41,240 nt of DNA. Source: a virus. How positions within the stretch are numbered: the stretch's first letter is position 1; the number at the start of each line of letters is the position of its first letter. Of this stretch, positions 35,214-41,240 are shown in pieces. The notes under the pieces are model-generated. The model ran no database searches and was not told where the DNA came from. It was given only the letters and a program-made list of their open reading frames with translations. The position numbers and the translations under genes were made by a program. The stretch spans positions 1 through 41,240 of IMG/VR virus record IMGVR_UViG_3300009332_000005; one strand, 5' to 3'.

Positions 35214-35219
35214 CTTGAG

Positions 35220-35660
35220 ATGGCACATAAAGGTAAGTATAAAGTTACGAATCGTGAGAAATACGTTGGTGATGTGGATAACGTAGTATATCGCTCATCT
35301 TGGGAAAGACGATTTATGGTGTATGCTGATTCTAATCCCAATGTAGTTGAGTGGAATAGTGAAGAATTAGTAATTCCTTATGTGAGTCCTGTTGATGGTC
35401 GTGTACATAGATATTTCACTGACTTCTGGATTAAAGTGAAAGACACGGAAGGAAATGTGAAGAATATTGTGATTGAGGTTAAACCTAAAACACAAACAGC
35501 GCCACCGAAGATGGGAAAGACCGCAAAGAGTAAGTATAGATATTTGAAAGAATTAAAGACTTGGAAAGTAAATGAAGCAAAATGGGAAGCCGCTCAAGAA
35601 TTCTGTGACGATAGAATGTGGCAATTCAAGATACTAACTGAGGATCATTTGGTAAGATAA
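35220..35660 (+). CDS. 4: Head completion protein gp4 (nuclease-like)
   Basis: 146 residues (T4 gp4 has 150). Collinear with T4 gp4: MAHKGKYKV..REKYVGD (T4 MAYSGKW...SKYRGD), YRSSWERRF, EELVIPY, HRYFTDFWIK, IVIEVKPK, and the C-terminal FKILTED. Candidate active-site residues of the restriction-endonuclease/TnsA-like fold are E29, D68 and E86-x-K88. gp4 acts after DNA packaging to make filled heads ready for tail joining. The homologous N-terminus fixes the start at 35220. No Shine-Dalgarno site can be placed before it within the predicted transcript, so translation is probably leaderless. It is the first gene of the plus operon, 2 nt before the gp2-like gene. Confidence 0.93.
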   Translation: MAHKGKYKVTNREKYVGDVDNVVYRSSWERRFMVYADSNPNVVEWNSEELVIPYVSPVDGRVHRYFTDFWIKVKDTEGNVKNIVIEVKPKTQTAPPKMGKTAKSKYRYLKELKTWKVNEAKWEAAQEFCDDRMWQFKILTEDHLVR

Positions 35661-35662
35661 CG

Positions 35663-36334
35663 ATGACAAAGGTAGCGATAGAACGAGGTACAGAAGCAAA
35701 GGCGAGTGATGGTAATCGCTATCGTTGGCTTGGTGCTCAATGGGGAATGATTGCCAAATCAGGCAAGACTTCTCGTATGGCGAAACGTGTTATTGGTCAA
35801 GAATTGACTCAGAAAGCACTGTCATCAAGGACTCTTTCAAAAAGAACAAAGGCTAAGAAGTCTGCCGCCTGGTTCAAGAAGAAAGTTGGCGAGTCTGCAA
35901 AAGGATTTAGAATTAAGACAAAACTAATGCCAGGAAAGATGTATACATTTGGATATGATGCCAAGCATAAGAAAACACTTCCTTACTGGGATAGATTTCC
36001 ATTAATTATTGTTATAGATGTATATAAAGATGGATTCTTAGGATTAAATTTTCATTATCTGTCACCTATTGAACGTGAAAAGTTCTTGACAAAAGTAATG
36101 AAGTATGCTACACAAAAAGGGGATCCTGAAACATTCACTAGAAAAGCGAGATTCAATATCACTTGGAATGCAATACGAAATATACGGGGAGCAGACAAGA
36201 TGATACATAAATATTTATATCCTCACGTAAGAACTACATTACTGGAGGCTCCACCTAGCGAGTGGGAAAATGTAATTTATCTGCCTTATCAAAAATTCGT
36301 TGGAGAATCTGCTAAAGCAGTTTGGAGAAAGTAA
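35663..36334 (+). CDS. 2: gp2-like DNA end protector protein (probable)
   Basis: 223 residues. The N-terminal 90 residues are very basic (SGKTSRMAKRVIG, SKRTKAKKSAAWFKKKV). Next comes LMPGKMYTFGYDAKHKKTLPYWDRFPL, written here in part as MPGKMYTFGYDAKHK and LPYWDRFPL, then DGFLGLNFHYLSP. The C-terminus has HVRTTLLEAPPSEWENV and LPYQKFVG. I associate this pattern with proteins annotated as gp2 in T4-like phages. T4 gp2 binds the ends of packaged DNA and shields them from host RecBCD on entry. Genes 2 and 4 are neighbours in T4, which agrees. The start is 2 nt after gp4 with only a weak GGTAAG site, so coupling to gp4 is likely. The identification is by memory and context. Confidence 0.6.
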   Translation: MTKVAIERGTEAKASDGNRYRWLGAQWGMIAKSGKTSRMAKRVIGQELTQKALSSRTLSKRTKAKKSAAWFKKKVGESAKGFRIKTKLMPGKMYTFGYDAKHKKTLPYWDRFPLIIVIDVYKDGFLGLNFHYLSPIEREKFLTKVMKYATQKGDPETFTRKARFNITWNAIRNIRGADKMIHKYLYPHVRTTLLEAPPSEWENVIYLPYQKFVGESAKAVWRK

Positions 36335-36335
36335 A

Positions 36336-37049
36336 ATGAATGTAAGTCAATTCGGTGCTATTATTAGAAAAGGAGATTTAGCAAGAACTAATCTATTTAG
36401 AGCGGTCGTAACGAAGCCACCAAAACTTGTTGATTATAAGTGGTATAATGGTGGAAATACAGTTTTAGAACCAGAATTGTCTTTTATGATCAAAAATATA
36501 CAGATTCCACAGAAAGCATTAGGAACAATTGATGTTAAACGCTATGGAGCAATATTCAAAGTAGCTAATGATGTTATCAGTGATCAGGTAACTTGTACCA
36601 TTATGTGTAGTCAAGATTATAGTGAACATAAATTTTTTGAAGGGTGGATGTCTGCAATATACAATAAGCACGGTACTGTAGGGTGGGATCAATGGGGAAG
36701 AGGAAATGGTACAAGTACAACTAATCACTATTCAATGATGTATTATGATGATTATATTTCTTCAATATACATAAACACTCTTGATAGGCAAGGCGCAGAA
36801 ACTTCAAAAATTACTTTAAAAGAAGCATATCCAACAAATATTGGTGCGATAGATATGCAATGGGGTGACGGGGATATCGCTCAATTTACTGTCACATTTA
36901 CATTTAGAGATTGGGAACATCAACAACCAGAACCACAGGAATTCTGGGCGGCCAAGGGGGTTCAAGGTGGAGGCAGCGACGGTAAAGTTACTGACACAAT
37001 GGATCCTTGGAACGATGGTGACCACAAACCAAATAGATTTAATCATTAA
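36336..37049 (+). CDS. Tail-tube-fold protein (gp19/gp54 type)
   Basis: 237 residues from the ATG at 36336, chosen for GGAG about 10 nt upstream; an upstream TTG (36300) would overlap the previous gene. The N-terminus NVSQFGAIIRKGDLARTNLF resembles gp19 (FESGDFARPNLF). Near the end, the stretch KITLKEAYPTNIGAIDMQW followed by FTVTFTFRDWEHQQ matches gp19 (EIKGLWPTNVGELQLDW...EVTLALDYWE). T4 gp19 (163 residues) forms the tube; T4 gp54 (320) has the same fold and starts tube assembly. The intermediate length and the location beside gp26 and the tape-measure-like gene, not beside a sheath gene, favour an initiator such as gp54. The sequence motif favours gp19. It acts in the tail tube in either case. 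Confidence 0.8.
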   Translation: MNVSQFGAIIRKGDLARTNLFRAVVTKPPKLVDYKWYNGGNTVLEPELSFMIKNIQIPQKALGTIDVKRYGAIFKVANDVISDQVTCTIMCSQDYSEHKFFEGWMSAIYNKHGTVGWDQWGRGNGTSTTNHYSMMYYDDYISSIYINTLDRQGAETSKITLKEAYPTNIGAIDMQWGDGDIAQFTVTFTFRDWEHQQPEPQEFWAAKGVQGGGSDGKVTDTMDPWNDGDHKPNRFNH

Positions 37050-37069
37050 CAATATAGGATGAAAATATT

Positions 37070-37816
37070 ATGTTACCAAAAATTGAAACACCTGTTTATA
37101 AAATTGAAGTTCCATCAACTAAAGAGATTGTAGAATATAGACCATTTTTAGTTAAAGAGGAGAAGATACTTTTAACAGCAATGGAAGGAGCGAAAGATAA
37201 AGAGGAAAATGAATTTGAGGGAATTGTACGGGATACTATTATCAAGATTATTGGTAACTGTACAGAAGGAAAAGTGGATGGAAATAAGTTACCAACATTT
37301 GATGTTGACTATCTATTTTTGAATATTAGAACAAAGAGCCGAGGGGAAGTTTTAAAACCTTCATTCAACTGTCAAAATGTTGTTGACGGAGAAACGTGTG
37401 GTGAATCAAATGAGGTTATAATTAATTTGAATGATGTTAAAATTAAGTTTCCAAAGGAAGATAAATCAAAGATTATGATTAATGATTCTGTTGGAATTCA
37501 GATGAAATACATCAGCACCGAAGAATTAAAATATCACGACAAAGAGAATGATGATGTTGAAAAAATGTTTAAGATTATAGTTGATTCAATTGATTATATT
37601 TTCGATAATGACCAAATATATAAATCATCAGAAACGCCAAAAGCAGAAATGATGAAGTTTGTTGAGACATTAACAGAAGAAGTATTTGATAAAATTAAAG
37701 AGTTCTTTGCTTCTGTACCAAGATTAGAACACACCTTTGAATATAAGTGTTCTAAATGTGGATATAAGGAAGATGTTACTTTAGCAGGATTAGATGCTTT
37801 TTTCGGCTTAGCATAA
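37070..37816 (+). CDS. 26: gp26-like baseplate hub/tail assembly protein with zinc-type Cys pairs (zero-frame product)
   Basis: 248 residues (T4 gp26 has 208). Pattern of the T4 baseplate gp26 family: an N-terminal IEVPSTKEIVEYRPFLVKEE, RDTIIKIIGNC, then DVDYLFLNIRTKSRGE, KPSFNC (C101) with C110, and a C-terminal YKCSKCGYKED (C227-x2-C230). The two Cys pairs could bind one zinc. The C-terminal helix ends at TAA 37814. Codons F244-F245 lie on a slippery sequence followed by a stem-loop, so part of the product should be extended in the -1 frame. Such paired products act as tail assembly chaperones in lambda (G and GT). It sits just before the tape-measure-like gene, as in lambda. AGGATG lies about 13 nt before the ATG. 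Confidence 0.82.
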   Translation: MLPKIETPVYKIEVPSTKEIVEYRPFLVKEEKILLTAMEGAKDKEENEFEGIVRDTIIKIIGNCTEGKVDGNKLPTFDVDYLFLNIRTKSRGEVLKPSFNCQNVVDGETCGESNEVIINLNDVKIKFPKEDKSKIMINDSVGIQMKYISTEELKYHDKENDDVEKMFKIIVDSIDYIFDNDQIYKSSETPKAEMMKFVETLTEEVFDKIKEFFASVPRLEHTFEYKCSKCGYKEDVTLAGLDAFFGLA

Positions 37817-37864
37817 GTTATGATAATCTTGTAAATCATTACAAGACTAATTTTCAACTTATGC
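37798..37864 (+). promoter_or_regulatory. Predicted -1 ribosomal frameshift signal
   Basis: Slippery heptamer T TTT TTC at 37798-37804, in phase with zero-frame codons GCT TTT TTC. A 6-nt spacer (37805-37810) follows, then a stem-loop. Its outer stem is GCATAAGTT (37811-37819) with AACTTATGC (37856-37864), 9 bp perfect. Its inner stem is CTTGTAA (37828-37834) with TTACAAG (37839-37845), 7 bp perfect, loop ATCA. The zero-frame stop (37814-37816) lies inside the outer stem. Confidence 0.8.
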
Positions 37865-37986
37865 AACATCATAATTATAGTTTGTCCGACCTTGAAAATA
37901 TGATTCCTTATGAAAGAGAAATATATGTTGATTTATTGAGGCAACACCTCGAAGAAGAACGAGATAGACAGCAATCTATGAAATAG
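37804..37986 (+). CDS. -1 frame extension of gp26 (60 codons, GT-like)
   Basis: After a -1 slip at 37804 the frame is open for 60 codons to TAG 37984-37986, giving a 305-residue fusion. The added part begins RLSISYDNLVNHYKTNFQLM. The part from the internal Met reads MQHHNYSLSDLENMIPYERE, then IYVDLL and a charged helix rich in Glu and Arg. The only ATG in this frame (37861, 41 codons) has no ribosome-binding site, which argues against independent translation. The order SLSDLENMIPYEREIY is a coherent amphipathic motif, not random sequence. The tape-measure-like gene starts 10 nt later. By analogy with lambda GT, the extension could bind the tape measure protein or tube subunits. Confidence 0.78.
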   Translation, partial: RLSISYDNLVNHYKTNFQLMQHHNYSLSDLENMIPYEREIYVDLLRQHLEEERDRQQSMK

Positions 37987-37995
37987 GATAAAACT

Positions 37996-40900
37996 ATGCA
38001 GACACCTGAGACAATAGCGAAATTAACAGCGGCAACAGCTGGAGCCTCTACTGGTCTAGAGGCTTTGATAAAAACCTTTAGTGTAACTGAACGGGCAAAA
38101 AAACAAAAAGAAAAACAAGAGTCCAAGAAAGAAAAGGACGAAGCAAGAAAATATCTTAAAGAAAATAAAGATATGTTGAGAAAACTTGTTAATACGGTCT
38201 CTGTATCTACTCAAGAAGAAAAAAGGGACAAAGAAACACATAAAAACACGGCTTCTGTTGCTGATACTTCGGAAAAGATGTTGACACAACAGGAACAACA
38301 ACACGAAGATGCTCAAAAAGCCAGAATATTAAGTAATAAACAAGACGCTAAAAACGCATTAGCGAATATTGCTAGTTTAGGCTCCTTAATAGGATCGAAC
38401 GTGGAACAAATGCGATCTCTGACAGCGGGAAATCAGATGATGCAGGGGATGCTTCATATGTCATCCCAAAACTATGTTGCGATTAACGCTGTATCTACTG
38501 AAATTGTTAGGCTCCATTCGTTTTTGAAGGGCGATTCTATTGCACAACAGAAAGAAAGAATTTCACGATTAGGAAGAGAAAGAAACTTTGGTCTACAAAG
38601 AGAAGCCGCAATTCAAGCTGATTTTGATGCTAGAATATCACTAGCAGAAAAGAACAATAAGAAGTTTGCTGATGAAAAGATCACTTCACAACACCAATTT
38701 CAAACAGAAATGTATAAAAACATTCTGAATGGAGGAAAGAATAGTGAGTTAGGGAAAACATTCAGTCAAATAGAAACGGAATTAAGAAATGTAGGACGTA
38801 TCACAAAGAATAATCTTGGGCAAGATGGATATGCAGTACTTGATCCTAATGAGTCCTCTCCAACATCTCAATTTCTTGATTATAATAATTCTGGTGGATT
38901 GTTTGGCCAATGTTGTGAAATATTAGAAGATTTATATGACCTTGAAAAGAAGGGAGATGAAAGAGATAGGAGGCGCTGGAGATTAGAGCAAGAGGCTAGA
39001 AGAGATGCTATGAGCGGAAAACGAACTGATCCGTCAGCGGCACTCCAAAAATTAGCAAAAGATAGAAGTAAAAATGGAATGTTTGACCTCTTTCCTCCTG
39101 ATTTTCTTAAAGATTTACCTATTCTTGAAGGTGCATTAGGATGGGGCGCATATAAAGCGGGCAAAACATATTGGAAAAAACATCAGAACACAAAATCAAC
39201 TGCTTCTCCAAAACCAACTTCTCCAAAACCAACTGCTTCTCCAAAACCAACTGCTTCTCCTTGGCAAGAGGGACTTACACCCAAAGGCGGTATTAAAGGA
39301 ACTGGCCCATATAATTCTCAACTTAGAGTTCCTAAGGGGGCATCACCATTCACATATACTAACTCTGCTGGAATAACAAAGACCTTTAAGCCTGGTCAGC
39401 TTCTTCCAATGGAAATAAATGAAGGCAAATTATTAGAGTTGATTAAGAATGGCCGTACGTCAGGTGGGCCTGCATTATCACGTTCACATTTAAACGCATT
39501 AGAAAGAGGACAAATTCCTAAGGATCTAGCCAAAAAGTTGAAGTTGAATTTAACACCTAAAGAGATTCAGCAGTTGGGAGAAGGAAAAGTTCCTAAACGA
39601 TTTAAAACAGTGGGTCCAGGCGGATTTAAGGCTGGAGCATACAAAACACTTGATGTTGCTAATAAGGCGGCCAAAGTGTTGATGGTTGCTGATTATATGG
39701 CTTCAATCAGACAAGGTCAAGGATACGGTGAGGCTGCCCTTAATACACTTCACGATGGTTTAAAAGGACTTCTATGGTTAGGTGATGCTATTACACCTGA
39801 TACTCCAGGCACAAGTGATTTTGAAGTTGCGCTTGATGAGTATATGGACAGCCAATCAGATATATTTGATAACAGTAATCAATGGGAAACAGGAATAATT
39901 GCTACGGGGCTTGGTGCTGGCCCCAAGAAGAGGGAATATAAAACTGATCTTCTCAATAAAGCTGGTCCAAAATATGGAAGACAATTACACGATGAAGCAG
40001 AAAACATATATGGCGCTGTAGATGTTGGTTGGGGTGTTGGTGATATTGAAAATTTACAAGCACTTTCAAAATTATCTCCAGAACATTTAGATGCACTGTT
40101 ACAACATCAGTCTTGGGACAAAGGTGACAGAGAAACAATCACCAATCTTCTTGATGCTAAAATGAATGGTGTGGGAATTAAGTATGAATCTGGATTTATG
40201 GGATTCGGTGAGTCTATAAAATATCAAACCAATAAAGGCGAATGGTTAACATCAGAAGAATTTGATGCATTAACTCCTGATATTAAATTACAAGATGATT
40301 TTGCGAAAGCTGGTTTAGAAAGAGGTTCTATCTTCACACACGATATTCATCTTGAGAAAACATTAGGCAAAATATTCACATTTATGACTGGTTCTGGTAG
40401 TGCAGAGGCGGGAGTAACTGATAAATTCTTGTTGAAGATGTTAAAGAAACTTAGTGATGATGTTGCTGGTGCAACTGGTAAAAGTTCTAAAGCGCAAAAA
40501 GAATATTCTGATTATAGAAGGTTATTGGGCGAAGATAGAAAAAATGTTAGATGGTATGAGAGAAAGAGTGAATTTGAACGTGAACAGTATTTTAGAGATA
40601 ATCCTGGAACAAGAGAGTCAATGCAATCCTCACTTGATAGAGTTAAGGAGGGCGGTGGACTAAAAGCTGATATCGATGCTCATCCTGAACTTATAAAACT
40701 TCAAAATAAGGCAACTGATTTAGGTAAAAAAGCGTTAGAAGCCGCGCAGAAAAAACATCAATTCATAACTCAAAATAAGAAAGGAATGAATGCGGCCGCT
40801 GTTGCTCCTGCAATGAGTGATTATGGTGGCATTGAATCATCTTCTTGGGATGATCCAATCTGGTCTGGTATAAGCGCATTCTTTAGAAAGCATATTTGGC

Positions 40901-41240
40901 CTGGTGATAATGGTAAACCGCCAAGTATCATCAAAGATTATGCTCCAATGGACGAACAATTGTTGAGAGATTATTTAACTGGAAGAAAAGGAGATACGGC
41001 ATTTGGTGAAGCGAAAGGGGCTTCAATGACTAAAGTTGGTTGGGGTACCTTTGACCAACTTCCGAAAGTGGCTCCTGATTTCTTAGATAAAATTGCTGCC
41101 ATCGGACAAATTCCATGGGCGGCATTCCTAACACTTCCATACCATCTTCGAGATAAAGAAGGTCCTATGAAGGGACTTGGTGATTTCTGGGAGCAGAATA
41201 GCGCATATGCGAAAATTCGTTGGAATAGAGAAACAATTAA
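37996..41240 (+). CDS. Tape-measure-like tail protein, partial (C-terminus beyond right edge)
   Basis: The frame is open from the ATG at 37996 to the window end (1081 codons, no stop). AGGAT stands about 7 nt before the ATG. About 30-110 is a strongly charged coiled coil (ERAKKQKEKQESKKEKDEAR). About 110-330 is helical. About 402-422 is a Pro-rich hinge of repeated TASPKP. The rest is mixed helical, with no transmembrane run clear by eye. The assignment rests on position directly after the gp26 frameshift pair, large size and helical character, as for lambda H and other tape measures. T4 gp29 (590 residues) is the functional counterpart, but similarity is not visible by eye. No lysozyme or peptidase motif was seen in the visible part. 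The tape measure sets tail length and may leave the tail during DNA injection. Confidence 0.6.
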   Translation, partial: MQTPETIAKLTAATAGASTGLEALIKTFSVTERAKKQKEKQESKKEKDEARKYLKENKDMLRKLVNTVSVSTQEEKRDKETHKNTASVADTSEKMLTQQEQQHEDAQKARILSNKQDAKNALANIASLGSLIGSNVEQMRSLTAGNQMMQGMLHMSSQNYVAINAVSTEIVRLHSFLKGDSIAQQKERISRLGRERNFGLQREAAIQADFDARISLAEKNNKKFADEKITSQHQFQTEMYKNILNGGKNSELGKTFSQIETELRNVGRITKNNLGQDGYAVLDPNESSPTSQFLDYNNSGGLFGQCCEILEDLYDLEKKGDERDRRRWRLEQEARRDAMSGKRTDPSAALQKLAKDRSKNGMFDLFPPDFLKDLPILEGALGWGAYKAGKTYWKKHQNTKSTASPKPTSPKPTASPKPTASPWQEGLTPKGGIKGTGPYNSQLRVPKGASPFTYTNSAGITKTFKPGQLLPMEINEGKLLELIKNGRTSGGPALSRSHLNALERGQIPKDLAKKLKLNLTPKEIQQLGEGKVPKRFKTVGPGGFKAGAYKTLDVANKAAKVLMVADYMASIRQGQGYGEAALNTLHDGLKGLLWLGDAITPDTPGTSDFEVALDEYMDSQSDIFDNSNQWETGIIATGLGAGPKKREYKTDLLNKAGPKYGRQLHDEAENIYGAVDVGWGVGDIENLQALSKLSPEHLDALLQHQSWDKGDRETITNLLDAKMNGVGIKYESGFMGFGESIKYQTNKGEWLTSEEFDALTPDIKLQDDFAKAGLERGSIFTHDIHLEKTLGKIFTFMTGSGSAEAGVTDKFLLKMLKKLSDDVAGATGKSSKAQKEYSDYRRLLGEDRKNVRWYERKSEFEREQYFRDNPGTRESMQSSLDRVKEGGGLKADIDAHPELIKLQNKATDLGKKALEAAQKKHQFITQNKKGMNAAAVAPAMSDYGGIESSSWDDPIWSGISAFFRKHIWPGDNGKPPSIIKDYAPMDEQLLRDYLTGRKGDTAFGEAKGASMTKVGWGTFDQLPKVAPDFLDKIAAIGQIPWAAFLTLPYHLRDKEGPMKGLGDFWEQNSAYAKIRWNRETI
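39199..39260 (+). repeat. Short tandem repeat encoding TASPKP units
   Basis: An 18-bp unit (ACTGCTTCTCCAAAACCA) is repeated about three and a half times, one copy lacking 6 bp. It encodes a Thr/Ala/Ser/Pro/Lys hinge in the tape-measure-like protein. Such repeats change length easily by slippage. Confidence 0.9.

Larger units (their letters stand above)
35194..35219. repeat. Perfect 26-bp palindrome in the divergent promoter region
   Basis: Bases 35194-35219 equal their own reverse complement, from CTCAAGTATT on the left to AATACTTGAG on the right, with the centre at 35206/35207. It fills most of the 49-nt gap between gp48 and gp4 and carries one late promoter octamer per strand. Confidence 0.97.

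Noticed and set aside
36300-36335. TTG start extending the tail-tube-fold protein upstream
   Set aside because: It would overlap the gp2-like gene by 35 nt. The ATG at 36336 has GGAG and gives an N-terminus resembling gp19.
37619-37626. Late promoter for the tape-measure-like gene (TATAAATC)
   Set aside because: One mismatch to the octamer, inside the gp26 coding sequence and about 370 bp from the next gene; likely chance in AT-rich DNA.
37861-37986. Independent 41-aa gene between gp26 and the tape-measure-like gene
   Set aside because: There is no ribosome-binding site before its ATG. The -1 frame is open across from gp26 and a full frameshift signal precedes it, so it is better read as an extension.
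1-41240. tRNA genes, CRISPR arrays, insertion sequences, integrase or attachment sites
   Set aside because: None was seen; intergenic gaps are all shorter than about 100 nt and the repeats found are coding or promoter-associated.

Overview
This window looks like part of the late (virion structure) region of a T4-like myovirus. The evidence is the set and order of tail genes. On the minus strand, read right to left, are homologues of T4 gp48 (tube cap), gp53, gp27, gp5, a PAAR tip protein (gp5.4), gp25, gp6, a gp7-type protein and gp8, followed by very large adhesin-like proteins. On the plus strand are gp4, a gp2-like protein, a tail-tube-fold protein (gp19/gp54 type), gp26 and the start of a tape-measure-like protein. 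The DNA is AT-rich. Several transcription units are preceded by an exact T4-type late promoter octamer, TATAAATA. The protein style (GxGY beta repeats, a DUF4815-type protein, glycine/cysteine-rich fibres) resembles marine T4-like phages. The host cannot be read from this window. There are no tRNA or rRNA genes, CRISPR arrays, insertion sequences or integration functions, and no gap longer than about 100 bases lacks a gene.

Layout. 1-605 (-): N-terminal part of a Gly/Cys-rich fibre that runs off the left edge. 657-4247 and 4327-11862 (-): two large multi-domain adhesins. 11881-12286 (-): two tiny genes. 12296-17704 (-): DUF4815-type baseplate/fibre protein. 17798-18808 (-): gp8. 18891-26339 (-): a 2482-residue gp7-type wedge protein with about 2000 extra residues. 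26360-35170 (-): gp6, gp25, PAAR, an 824-residue unknown, gp5, gp27, gp53 and gp48. 35177-35219: a divergent promoter made of one perfect 26-bp palindrome. 35220-41240 (+): gp4, gp2-like, tube protein, gp26 with a predicted -1 frameshift extension, and the tape-measure-like gene, which runs off the right edge.

Most striking points. (1) The gp7-type protein carries a PQQ glucose/sorbosone dehydrogenase-type beta-propeller that keeps the catalytic-type His and the Arg-Asn pair, with a His-rich module inserted before its last blade. (2) The 2511-residue adhesin carries two cupredoxin domains with type-1 copper loops, one with an amicyanin-like C-x2-H-x2-M loop. (3) HxH repeat modules and a C...C...G.W mini-module are scattered through several tail proteins; the second is also present in gp8. 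(4) gp26 ends in a complete -1 frameshift signal: slippery T TTT TTC, a 6-nt spacer and a long stem-loop. It would add 60 residues, in the manner of lambda G/GT tail chaperones. (5) The two late operons fire from overlapping late promoters within one palindrome, and the gp4 message would be essentially leaderless.

How the genes work together. gp53, 6, 7, 8 and 25 build the baseplate wedges. gp27, gp5, PAAR and gp26 (assembly) make the hub and spike. gp48, the tube protein and the tape measure make the tube. gp4 and gp2-like finish the DNA-filled head. The giant proteins probably decorate the baseplate and contact the host or its surroundings. Their redox- and metal-type domains suggest an unusual surface chemistry, but that function is inference.
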